Assembly (NCBI RefSeq): GCF_013415105.1
Contig: NZ_JACCDF010000021.1
Span: 1-40,104, forward strand
Direction of reading: 5' to 3'
From: Vreelandella salicampi
GTDB lineage: Bacteria; Pseudomonadota; Gammaproteobacteria; Pseudomonadales; Halomonadaceae
Length of the DNA stretch: 40,104 nt
Numbering within the stretch: the stretch's first letter is position 1; every line of letters begins with the position of its first letter. The position numbers and the translations under genes are program-made. The notes under the pieces were generated by a model. It was not told the DNA's origin. It saw only the letters and a program-made list of their open reading frames with translations, and did no database searches. Positions 32,983 through 40,104 of the stretch are shown one piece after another.

Positions 32983-34242
32983 CTATAGCGACCAACCTAG
33001 CCACATGGGGACGTAAACCACCAGCAGCAGTACGCTAATCAACCCGAGCAGGTAAGGGATAATCGCCCGCGTAATTCGCTCAAGCGGAAGCTGCGTTACC
33101 GATGAGGCGACATAAAGGTTGATCGCCACCGGCGGGGTAATCATGCCAATCGCCAGCCCCATCACGATGATAAGACCAAAATGAATCGGGTCGATGCCCA
33201 GCTGCAATACCAACGGCAACAGCACTGGGGTGAGAATGATCAAAGCACTTGCCGTCTCGATAAATACCCCGGTGAGCAGAATCACGGCTACGACCAGTAG
33301 CATGATAACGTAAGGGTTGGCTGACAGTGACAGCACGGATTGGGCGATGGCGCCGGGTACCTGCCAGCTGGAGAGCGTCCAGCTCAGCACAGCCGACATC
33401 GCAATCACCAGCATGATCACCGCCGTGGTCATCGCTGAGCGGATGAGCACTTGATAAACGTCTTTTAGCGTTAGGTCGCGGTAGACGAAAAGCGACACGA
33501 TCAGGGCGTAGTTCACCGCCACGACCGCTGCCTCAGAGGGCGTAAAAATGCCCGAAAAAATACCGCCCAAAATAATAACCGGCGTCATCAGCCCCCAGCT
33601 AGCGTCTTTTAGCGTGCGCCAGACGGTCGTCAACGAAAAGGCCGTGCCGTGAGGGTACTGGCGTTTGTAGGCCTGCATAATGGCAATCGCCATGAGCCCC
33701 ACCCCCATCACCACACCAGGAATAAAGCCGTTCAAAAACAGCTTTGAAACCGACTGCTGGGCAATGACCGCGTAAATAATCATTGGCACCGATGGCGGAA
33801 TCACCACGCCGATGGTACCGCTTGCGGCAATCAAGCTCGCGGCGGAAGCGGGCTCGTAGCCCTTACGCTTGAGCTCGGGCACAAGGCTTGAACCCACCGC
33901 CGCGGTGGTGGCCGCCCCCGAGCCGGAAATGGCCGCGAAAAACATGCCCGCCATGACCGAGACAACAGAGAGGCCGCCGCGCATAAAACCGACCAACGAG
34001 TCGGCAAAGTTGACTAACTTTTCGCTGACCTTGCCTTGGGCCATTAAATCGCCGGCCAGGATGAACATCGGCACGGCCACCAGCGCGAAGGAGTTGATGC
34101 CCTGGAACATCTGCTGGGTTACCACCATCAGGGGCACGCCGGATTGATGCAGGGCAAACAGGGTGCTGGCGCCAATCGCGAAGGCAATGGGAACGCCCAG
34201 CAGCATAAACACGAAAAATAACCCAAACAGCACAAGCGTCAT
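32983..34242 (-). CDS. dctM: TRAP transporter large permease DctM
   Basis: A 419-aa inner-membrane protein with about 12 TM segments, the Na+-coupled channel of a TRAP carboxylate importer. DctM motifs are SGSGAATTAAVGSSLVPELKRKGY (split near 108-131), ASGTIGVVIPPSVPMIIYA near 143-161 and the terminal LGIDPIHFGLIIVMGLAIGMITPPVAINLYV block near 345-375. The start overlaps the dctQ stop by four bases. It converges with the GGDEF remnant; no clear terminator is visible. Confidence 0.95.
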   Translation of the reverse strand: MTLVLFGLFFVFMLLGVPIAFAIGASTLFALHQSGVPLMVVTQQMFQGINSFALVAVPMFILAGDLMAQGKVSEKLVNFADSLVGFMRGGLSVVSVMAGMFFAAISGSGAATTAAVGSSLVPELKRKGYEPASAASLIAASGTIGVVIPPSVPMIIYAVIAQQSVSKLFLNGFIPGVVMGVGLMAIAIMQAYKRQYPHGTAFSLTTVWRTLKDASWGLMTPVIILGGIFSGIFTPSEAAVVAVNYALIVSLFVYRDLTLKDVYQVLIRSAMTTAVIMLVIAMSAVLSWTLSSWQVPGAIAQSVLSLSANPYVIMLLVVAVILLTGVFIETASALIILTPVLLPLVLQLGIDPIHFGLIIVMGLAIGMITPPVAINLYVASSVTQLPLERITRAIIPYLLGLISVLLLVVYVPMWLGWSL

Positions 34243-34763
34243 GGCTGCGGCTCCTGTGGCGTGTCTGGTTTGCCATGAACAAGCGTTTCAAGGAGATCCA
34301 CCAGCGTGTACCAAGCCATGATGGCTGTGCAGAAAGGCATCACTGCGTAAACGTAGGTCATGGAGATACGTAACGAGGCGGATTTTTGAAAGCTTTGTAC
34401 CTGCATATAGCGGTAGCCGATCACGATCAGCGCGATCATGAGGGCCAAAACCACGCTAAGCGCAACGAATCTAGCGAGCTTGCGTAAGCGCGCAGGCAGG
34501 GCATCGACCAGGAACGTCACGGCGATGTGTCGCCCCCGCTGAAACGCCAAGGTGGCACCTAAAAACGTCAGCCACACTAGCAAAAAACGGGCAAGTTCTT
34601 CCGTCCAACCCACGGCGGTAAATAGCACCCGTGAGACAATTTGTAGCGTAATAACGCCGATTAACGCCGCCATACAGGCAAAGACTGCGGGCTGGATAAT
34701 GGCATCCAGCCCGCGCTCGGTGCGTTGCAACAGCGTTAGTAACGGCTGTGCAAACGACATCAC
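34239..34763 (-). CDS. dctQ: TRAP transporter small permease DctQ
   Basis: A 174-aa protein with four TM segments and the DctQ pattern WTEELARFLLVWLTFLGATLAFQRGRHIAV near 73-102. It pairs with DctM. It overlaps dctP upstream and dctM downstream by four bases each, so the P-Q-M unit is tightly coupled. Confidence 0.94.
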   Translation of the reverse strand: MMSFAQPLLTLLQRTERGLDAIIQPAVFACMAALIGVITLQIVSRVLFTAVGWTEELARFLLVWLTFLGATLAFQRGRHIAVTFLVDALPARLRKLARFVALSVVLALMIALIVIGYRYMQVQSFQKSASLRISMTYVYAVMPFCTAIMAWYTLVDLLETLVHGKPDTPQEPQP

Positions 34764-35812
34764 GGGTTCAACGCCTCCTGAATGCGCGGCAGGTAGTCGC
34801 CGAATTGCTCACCGTACTTCTCGTACACCGGCGTTACGGCGTTTTGGAAGGCCTCGATGTCGGGGGAGTCGTTAATTTCCATACCCGCTTCGCGCAGGTC
34901 AGCCAGTTGCACGGCTTCCATCTCGGCGTTTTGTTCCCGGGCGTAAGCGGCGGCGTCCTGCGCGGCATCAAGCACGATGTCCTGAAGCTCCTCCTGGAGG
35001 CTGTTCCAAGCCGGCAGGCTCATGATGAAGATAGCCGGCGCGTAGATGTGCCGCGTCATGGTCAGATAGTCTTGAGTTTCTGCCAGGTTGAAGGCATGGA
35101 TGGCATTGACCGGATTTTCCTGGCCATCAATGGTGCCTTGTTGCAGCGCGGTCAGCGCTTCCGTCCACGCCATGGGAACGGCGTTGGCTCCTAATTCGCG
35201 GAAGGTGTCGACATAAACCTCGTTCTCGATGACGCGTAGCGTTAAACCGTCGAGGTCGGCGGGCTCATGGACCGCATTCTGGCTATTGGTGATATTGCGG
35301 AATCCGCGTTCAGCGTAGGCCAGCCCCTTGAGGTTCACATCCTGCAGTTTGCCCAGGATCTCCTGACCGATCTCGCCATCCAACACGTCGTAAGCGGCCT
35401 CGGAGGAGGGAAACAGGAACGGCAGCTCGAAAACGGAAAACTCATCGACGAAATTGGCCACCGGCCCGTTGGTAATCACGCCCATATCGACGGTGCCGAT
35501 CTGCATGCCTTCCAGCAGGGTGCGTTCGTCACCCAAGGTGGCGTTGGGGAATATCTCAATGGTGACCGCGCCATCGGTCTGCTCGCTGACCCGCTGCTGA
35601 AATCGCTCAGCGGCGATGTGGTAGGTGTCTTCCGTATTCACCACGTGGGCAAGGCGCAGGGTGGTAGGAGCGATCTCCTCGGCTTGGCCAGAAAGCGGCA
35701 ACGCAAACAGGCCTGCACAGCCAAGTGCGAGTGTTAGCTGTTTGAACTGGCTGGTCGCGCTAGGCATAGAGCGGGATACGGTATGACGGGCGAAATGGGC
35801 GAGATTACTCAC
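34760..35812 (-). CDS. dctP: TRAP transporter substrate-binding protein DctP (copy 1)
   Basis: A 350-aa periplasmic binding protein. An N-terminal stretch of about 15 residues precedes the hydrophobic signal (ALGCAGLFALPLSGQAE). DctP features include LRLAHVVNTEDTYHIAAERF, IEIFPNATLGDERTLLEGMQIG, the substrate-contact Arg region GLTLRVIENEVY and GTIDGQENPVN. AGGAG lies 3 nt before the ATG. It heads dctPQM. The ligand is probably a 2-hydroxy- or dicarboxylate, judging by the divergent dehydrogenase. A close paralog lies at 38602-39600. Confidence 0.95.
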   Translation of the reverse strand: MSNLAHFARHTVSRSMPSATSQFKQLTLALGCAGLFALPLSGQAEEIAPTTLRLAHVVNTEDTYHIAAERFQQRVSEQTDGAVTIEIFPNATLGDERTLLEGMQIGTVDMGVITNGPVANFVDEFSVFELPFLFPSSEAAYDVLDGEIGQEILGKLQDVNLKGLAYAERGFRNITNSQNAVHEPADLDGLTLRVIENEVYVDTFRELGANAVPMAWTEALTALQQGTIDGQENPVNAIHAFNLAETQDYLTMTRHIYAPAIFIMSLPAWNSLQEELQDIVLDAAQDAAAYAREQNAEMEAVQLADLREAGMEINDSPDIEAFQNAVTPVYEKYGEQFGDYLPRIQEALNP

Positions 35813-36104
35813 ATGAACTCCTGAGGGTTAGCTTTCTTGTTGTGTTTTACCGCGACGTTACTGTCTTCTTAGGCATCATCTATATCACATCGGACTTGCG
35901 GCACAAATTACTTATTTTTATGCCACTATTCGCGGGATTGATCCAAAAAATCTTTATAGATCTTGGGCTTGAGCGTGATGGCGGTTAGCGCTAGCCTGCA
36001 AGCGTTTGCCATTGAGTGCATGCCCTGGTGAGCAGATTATAAAGGCTGACGAGATTGCCTGGCCTTGCTACCAATGGCGTAGCCCGCTAAAACAGGAATA
36101 AGAA
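35813..36104. other. Divergent intergenic region dctP / FAD oxidase
   Basis: No gene seen. It holds a near-perfect palindrome GGTTAGCGCTAGCC at 35983-35996, a candidate operator for the nearby LysR regulator or another factor, and AT-rich segments around 35900-35960 that could hold the promoters. Confidence 0.35.
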
Positions 36105-37496
36105 ATGGATAAGTTGCTCAACGATCTGGTGGCGATAGTCGGCCCGGAAGGGGTGCTGCTCGGTGATGATGTTTCGCAGCGAAGCGTCGACTGGTTTACC
36201 GGGGCGCCCTGTCGCGCCAAGGCGATTGTAAGACCGCGTGACACCGAACAGCTCAGCCGGGTGATGGCTTTGTGTTACCAGGCCGACCAGCCGGTGGTGA
36301 CCCATGGCGGCATGACCGGCATCGTGCACGGCGGTGAGGCGAGCCCGGAGGAGCTGGTGGTCTCGCTGGAATTGATGAACCGGATAGAAGACATTGATTC
36401 GGTGGGCTCTACTCTCCAGGTCCAGGCCGGGGCGACCCTTCAGCATGTTCAGGAAGCCGCGGCGGAGATCGATATGCAGTTTCCGCTTGATCTCGGCGCC
36501 CGGGGGTCGTGCACCATTGGCGGCAACATCGCCACCAATGCCGGGGGTATCCGGGTCATACGCTACGGCATGATGCGCCAGCAAGTGCTGGGGCTGGAAG
36601 CCGTGCTCAGCGATGGCACCGTGGTCAGCTCGTTGAACAAAATGCTGAAAAACAACGCCGGCTACGACCTGAAGCAGCTGTTCATCGGCAGCGAAGGCAC
36701 GCTGGGGATCGTCACCCGTGCCGTACTGCGGTTGCAGCCGCACATGCCCAGCGAGCAGACCGCTCTGGTCGCGGTGCCCTCCTTCGATGCCCTAACCCAG
36801 CTGTTGGGCTTGGTTTCCCAGGAGCTGGCCAATAGTCTCAGCGCCTTTGAGGCGTTGTGGAATAACCACTACAAGCTGATGACCACCGAGAGCGGTAAGC
36901 ACACGCCCCTGCTGGCGGACGACTCGCCTTTTTACGCCATCATCGAAACCCTGGGCCTAGACGACGAACGCGATGCCGAGCACTTCTCGCAGGTTTTGCA
37001 GAAAGCCCTGGAAGCTGGCTTGATCACCGACGCCGTACTGGCCAATTCCCGAGCTCAACGCCAAGTCATCTGGGCGATCAGGGAAGACATAGAAGTCTTG
37101 GTGAAAGAGCTGAAGCCGATGTTTTCCTATGACGTCAGCCTGCCGATTCCCCATATGGATGCCTACGTCGAGCTGCTGGAGCAAGGCCTCAAGGCGCAGT
37201 GGCCTCAGGTGGGGAAGATGGTGGTGTTCGGCCATCTCGGCGATGGCAACCTGCACATCATGATCACGGTGCGAGACGACAGCCCGGAAAGCCGCCGCCA
37301 AGTCGAGCAACTGGTGTACACCCCGCTGAAGGAATACGGCGGCTCCGTTTCTGCGGAACACGGCATCGGCCTGGAAAAGCGCGATTACCTGAGCATTTGC
37401 CGTTCCAGCGAGGAGATTGCCCTAATGAAACGCATGAAAACCGCCCTCGATCCCAAAGGCCTATTGAACCCCGGCAAGGTGGTAGCGCTGGATTGA
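36105..37496 (+). CDS. FAD-linked 2-hydroxyacid dehydrogenase (GlcD/D-2-HG dehydrogenase type)
   Basis: A 463-aa protein of the FAD_binding_4 plus FAD-oxidase C family. The FAD domain has HGGMTGIVHGG (68-78) and GGNIATNAGG (139-148). The C-terminal cap has FGHLGDGNLHIM and SAEHGIGLEKRD with the metal-binding His pair. Such enzymes oxidise D-lactate, glycolate or D-2-hydroxyglutarate. No Fe-S domain is fused and no glcEF genes follow, so a stand-alone D-2-hydroxyacid dehydrogenase is the better fit. AGGA precedes the ATG. Divergence from dctPQM suggests it oxidises the imported acid. Confidence 0.9.
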   Translation: MDKLLNDLVAIVGPEGVLLGDDVSQRSVDWFTGAPCRAKAIVRPRDTEQLSRVMALCYQADQPVVTHGGMTGIVHGGEASPEELVVSLELMNRIEDIDSVGSTLQVQAGATLQHVQEAAAEIDMQFPLDLGARGSCTIGGNIATNAGGIRVIRYGMMRQQVLGLEAVLSDGTVVSSLNKMLKNNAGYDLKQLFIGSEGTLGIVTRAVLRLQPHMPSEQTALVAVPSFDALTQLLGLVSQELANSLSAFEALWNNHYKLMTTESGKHTPLLADDSPFYAIIETLGLDDERDAEHFSQVLQKALEAGLITDAVLANSRAQRQVIWAIREDIEVLVKELKPMFSYDVSLPIPHMDAYVELLEQGLKAQWPQVGKMVVFGHLGDGNLHIMITVRDDSPESRRQVEQLVYTPLKEYGGSVSAEHGIGLEKRDYLSICRSSEEIALMKRMKTALDPKGLLNPGKVVALD

Positions 37497-37534
37497 GCGT
37501 GAGAAAGCGCCGGGCGGTTTCAGCGCAAACACGA

Positions 37535-38482
37535 TCAGGGGGCGGGGTGTATCAGCTCCCTGATCAGCGTTCTCAACCAGCGGATGCCCGAGTCGTGATC
37601 CTTTCTCTCATCCCAGCAGAGGCACACCTTGAACGCCGGTACATCCAGCGGAAGGGCATAGAATTTCAAGGCGTTGTTGCGGCAGATGACATTGGCCGCG
37701 CTTCGGGTCACCACGCAGAGCAGGTTCGTCGATACCAGTATCTCCTGAAGCGGATTGATGTAAGGCGTCTTGGCGACGATCTTTCGTTCCAGCCCCAGCG
37801 TCTTTAATCGTTCATTGATCAAGGACGGGCTGTCCTCGCGATGGGACAAGGCGAGTTGTGGTGTATTCAGAAACGTCTCGAGGGTGATATGGCTTTTATC
37901 CCCATGCAGCGTGGCGTCGCCGACACAGCCAATCTCGTCGTCGAACAGGTACTCGTGATGCGAGGTTAGCGGCAAGGTTTCGAATTGCACCACGGCCAGG
38001 TCGATATCGTGCTCCTGTAGAACCCGCTGGGCCTCCTCGGCGCTCGCGATACGCGTCGACAGCATGTTGAAACACAAGTCTGGGGCATGCGCTAGACAGT
38101 GCTGGATGAGCTTGGGTTGCAGCTGTTGGCTAACGTAATCTGTCAGGCTGACACGAAACTCCCGTTTTGTCGTGGCGGGCGAGAACTCGCTGCTGCTGTG
38201 AATCGCCTGGTCGAAATAGAACAGGCCTTTTGCCACGGCGGCGTCCATCTGCCGGGCGAGCGGAGTCGGTTGCATGCCATCCATGCTCTTGATGAACAGC
38301 GGGTCGTCCAGTAACAGGCGGAGCTTCTTTAGGGAGTGGCTGACGGCGGGCTGGCTCAGGCACAGCGATTCTGCGGTAAGCGTCAAGCTCCGCTTTCGGT
38401 AGAGTGTGTGAAAAACCAATAATAAGTTGAGATTTATCTTATTGAGTCTTGAGGTCAGTTTTATATTGGTTGTTTCAACCAT
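37535..38482 (-). CDS. LysR-family transcriptional regulator
   Basis: A 315-aa regulator. The N-terminal winged HTH (about 15-75) reads NLNLLLVFHTLYRKRSLTLTA, then LCLSQPAVSHSLKKLR and DPLFIKS. The effector domain spans about 105-305. It resembles the NodD/LeuO-like branch. It lies between the dehydrogenase and the second dctP and probably controls one or both; the inducer is unknown. The start has no strong Shine-Dalgarno, and an upstream terminator-like hairpin separates it from dctP copy 2. Confidence 0.92.
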   Translation of the reverse strand: MVETTNIKLTSRLNKINLNLLLVFHTLYRKRSLTLTAESLCLSQPAVSHSLKKLRLLLDDPLFIKSMDGMQPTPLARQMDAAVAKGLFYFDQAIHSSSEFSPATTKREFRVSLTDYVSQQLQPKLIQHCLAHAPDLCFNMLSTRIASAEEAQRVLQEHDIDLAVVQFETLPLTSHHEYLFDDEIGCVGDATLHGDKSHITLETFLNTPQLALSHREDSPSLINERLKTLGLERKIVAKTPYINPLQEILVSTNLLCVVTRSAANVICRNNALKFYALPLDVPAFKVCLCWDERKDHDSGIRWLRTLIRELIHPAP

Positions 38483-38504
38483 CAGGTGTGTCTCTTGAAG
38501 GAAA

Positions 38505-38544
38505 CGGCTGTTCCGGCGGTGTTTTCACGCCGCTTGAACAGCCG
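38505..38544 (-). terminator. Terminator-like hairpin after dctP copy 2
   Basis: CGGCTGTTC and GAACAGCCG close a long GC-rich stem with a bulged inner helix and a TTTT loop. On the minus strand it is followed by TTTCCTTC. It lies between dctP copy 2 and the LysR gene. Confidence 0.55.
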
Positions 38545-38601
38545 CCAACGGCAACCGGAAATCCAGTCACCTTACGTCAGGCCACCTCGGTGGAAAGCCC
38601 G

Positions 38602-39600
38602 TTACTGCTGAAGAGAGGACTGAATGCGCGGCAGATAATCGCCGAATTGCTCACCGTACTTGTCGTATACCGGTGTTACGGCGTTTTGGAAGGCCTCGAT
38701 GTCGGGGGAGTCGTTAATTTCCATACCCGCTTCGCGCAAATCGGCCAGCTGCTCGGCTTTCATCTCGGCGTTTACTTGACGTTCGTGCTCAGCGGCCTCT
38801 TGCGCTGATTCGGCGAGCACTGTCTGCGCCGCTTCAGGGAGCTTGTTCCACACTGACATGCCCATCACAAAAATGGCGGGAGCGTAGGTGTGGCGCGAAA
38901 GCGTCATGTAGTTTTGGGTTTCATTCAGGTTGAACGAGTGAATGACGTTGACCGGGTTTTCCTGGCCATCGATGGTGCCTTGCTGCATGGCGGTGAGGGC
39001 TTCGGTCCACGCCATGGGAACGGCATTGGCGCCCAGCTCGCGGAAGGTATCGACATACACCGGGTTTTCCATCACGCGAATGCGCAGGCCTTCCAAGTCT
39101 TCCGGGGCGTTGACCGGGCGCTCGCTGTTGGTCAGGTTACGAAAGCCGCGTTCGGCATAGGCCAGGCCTTTCAAGTTGACGTCAGAAAGCTTGTCCAGCA
39201 GCTCTTGGCCGATTTCGCCATCCAACACGCCGTAAGCGGCTTCTGGGGAAGGGAACAGGAACGGCAGTTCAAATACCGCCATCTCTTCAACGAAGTTGGC
39301 TACCGGACCGTTGGTAATCACGCCCATATCGACGGTGCCGATCTGCATGCCTTCCAGCAAAGTACGCTCGTCACCTAGTGAGGCGTTGGGGTAGATCTCG
39401 ATATCCACCTTGCCGTCGGTGCGCTCTTCCACCAGTGCCTCGAACTTGGTGGCGGCGATATGAAAGCCATCCTGCTCGTTGACCACGTGCGCTAGGCGCA
39501 GTGTGACGGGGTCCATATCGTCAAAATCGGAGGCGTTAGCCGTACCGACTAAGGCGAGAGAAACAGAGAGTGCCAGCGTGTTAAGTGCAAATGTTTTCAT
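38602..39600 (-). CDS. TRAP transporter substrate-binding protein DctP (copy 2, orphan)
   Basis: A 332-aa periplasmic protein starting at the ATG preceded by AGGG, which gives a clean signal peptide ending near TANAS (residue 21). The frame upstream adds 28 residues without signal character. By eye about three in four residues match copy 1, including LLEGMQIGTVDMGVITNGPVANF split across the middle and the C-terminal DSPDIEAFQNAVTPVY. No dctQ or dctM adjoins it. It may hand a related ligand to the nearby dctQM, or be a duplicate in decay, although the frame is intact. Confidence 0.94.
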   Translation of the reverse strand: MKTFALNTLALSVSLALVGTANASDFDDMDPVTLRLAHVVNEQDGFHIAATKFEALVEERTDGKVDIEIYPNASLGDERTLLEGMQIGTVDMGVITNGPVANFVEEMAVFELPFLFPSPEAAYGVLDGEIGQELLDKLSDVNLKGLAYAERGFRNLTNSERPVNAPEDLEGLRIRVMENPVYVDTFRELGANAVPMAWTEALTAMQQGTIDGQENPVNVIHSFNLNETQNYMTLSRHTYAPAIFVMGMSVWNKLPEAAQTVLAESAQEAAEHERQVNAEMKAEQLADLREAGMEINDSPDIEAFQNAVTPVYDKYGEQFGDYLPRIQSSLQQ

Positions 39601-39738
39601 TATGATTTCCCTTTTGAGACAAAGAGGCACACAGGGTGCATTGTTATTCGAAAATGCGACGTGAAAATGATGCTTGGAAAGCATGCACCAGAGAGGTAAA
39701 AAGGGTCAATTCTGTTAGCGCGTAAGCGCCCGCTCAGC

Positions 39739-39767
39739 TAGACACAAGCGGCGTGCCCGGTTACGAT
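39739..39767 (+). promoter_or_regulatory. Promoter of tRNA-Arg
   Basis: -35 TAGACA (39739-39744), a 17-bp spacer, and -10 TACGAT (39762-39767), 13 nt before the tRNA 5' end. The remaining 39601-39738 stretch is the dctP leader, without other visible genes. Confidence 0.75.
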
Positions 39768-39780
39768 ACGCATCCACTAA

Positions 39781-39857
39781 GCGCCCGTAGCTCAGTTGGA
39801 TAGAGTATCGGCCTCCGAAGCCGAGGGTCGCAGGTTCGAATCCTGCCGGGCGCACCA
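39781..39857 (+). tRNA. tRNA-Arg (anticodon CCG)
   Basis: A 77-nt cloverleaf. The acceptor GCGCCCG pairs with CGGGCGC, the D-arm is GCTCAGTTGGATAGAGT, the anticodon stem TCGGC/GCCGA holds loop CTCCGAA, and the T-arm is GCAGG TTCGAAT CCTGC. ACCA is encoded at the 3' end. The anticodon CCG reads CGG arginine codons. Confidence 0.97.
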
Positions 39858-39879
39858 TCGTTTTTAAAACATTATTTTT

Positions 39880-39915
39880 CAAGGGCTTACGTTAAGGCGT
39901 AGGCCCTTATTTTTT
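39880..39915 (+). terminator. Rho-independent terminator of tRNA-Arg
   Basis: AAGGGCTTACG and CGTAGGCCCTT form an 11-bp stem (one G-T) with a 6-nt loop, then ATTTTTT. Confidence 0.88.
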
Positions 39916-39985
39916 GCCTGCGTCAAATCTGTGTCATCCTCGTGCCAAGATAAGCGTGAAAGGCATTCTGTAGGGAAAGAGTGCT

Positions 39986-40104
39986 AGGGCGTGTTGACGT
40001 TTGGTCGAGGATGATTTGGCAGGATAGGGGCAAGCTCGCAGAATAGAGGTTCTCACGCCAACAAACTGCGAGCTTGCGATGCCCCGACAAATGCTCACGG
40101 ATGA
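39986..40104 (+). mobile_element. Left end of an insertion sequence, probably IS5-like (truncated by window)
   Basis: AGGGCGTGTTGACGTTTGGT near 39986-40005 looks like an IS5-group terminal inverted repeat, followed within 100 bp by a transposase start. A perfect 12-bp inverted repeat (40030-40041 and 40066-40077) precedes the start codon. The right end lies outside the window, so the family call is tentative. Confidence 0.55.
40079..40104 (+). CDS. Transposase, N-terminal fragment
   Basis: Only MPRQMLTD is visible before the window ends. This matches the usual opening of IS5-group transposases (MPR-MLTDE). No Shine-Dalgarno is evident, and the ATG is 1 nt after the 3' arm of a hairpin. Confidence 0.5.

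Noticed and set aside
36087..36743. A 218-codon open frame antisense to the FAD-linked dehydrogenase
   Set aside because: Shadow of a gene with clear FAD motifs; composition and motifs do not suggest a protein.

Overview
The window looks like a chromosome segment from a halophilic gammaproteobacterium of the Halomonas type. This is inferred from the protein families, the moderately high GC of the core genes and a Pseudomonas-like REP element; no species call is possible from the sequence alone. Most of it is a nitrogen-scavenging locus that takes ureides (allantoin and relatives) down to urea and urea down to ammonia, flanked by carboxylate transport modules.

Layout. (1) 1-4091: an AT-rich accessory block of three genes, all on the minus strand: a 934-aa SIR2-domain protein of the anti-phage type, an unknown 141-aa protein and a Nudix hydrolase. 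They are separated by sites with attC architecture (R''/R' ends, paired L arms, an extrahelical G), so they look like integron gene cassettes. No integrase gene is visible. (2) 4406-15282: ureide genes. On the minus strand are a hydantoin/allantoin-type racemase, a frameshifted one-TM small protein and an NCS1 permease. On the plus strand are puuE allantoinase, allE (S)-ureidoglycine aminohydrolase and allA ureidoglycolate lyase. A divergent BCCT transporter follows, then an NMT1-type ABC importer and a Tsx-like outer-membrane channel. The palindrome TTGTATACAA occurs exactly three times, each upstream of one of these transcription units, and suggests one shared regulator not encoded here. (3) 15373-21069: a CitA/CitB-type two-component system followed by a tctCBA tripartite tricarboxylate transporter.

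(4) 21070-32964: urea uptake and hydrolysis. urtABCDE lies behind a sigma-54 promoter with an NtrC-like site. ureDABC-EFG lies behind a second sigma-54 promoter. A small His-rich membrane protein and a GGDEF-domain remnant follow. Urea from AllA and PuuE chemistry and imported urea thus converge on urease under probable nitrogen control.

(5) 32983-39600: a TRAP transporter (dctM, dctQ, dctP), a divergent FAD-linked 2-hydroxyacid dehydrogenase, a LysR regulator, and a second orphan dctP very similar to the first. (6) 39739-40104: tRNA-Arg(CCG) with promoter and terminator, then the left end of an insertion sequence with the first codons of its transposase.

The most unusual parts are the SIR2 gene packaged as a very long integron-type cassette, the three-operator ureide regulon, the broken small membrane gene next to the NCS1 permease, and the duplicated dctP genes that share exact 52- and 64-nt tracts.
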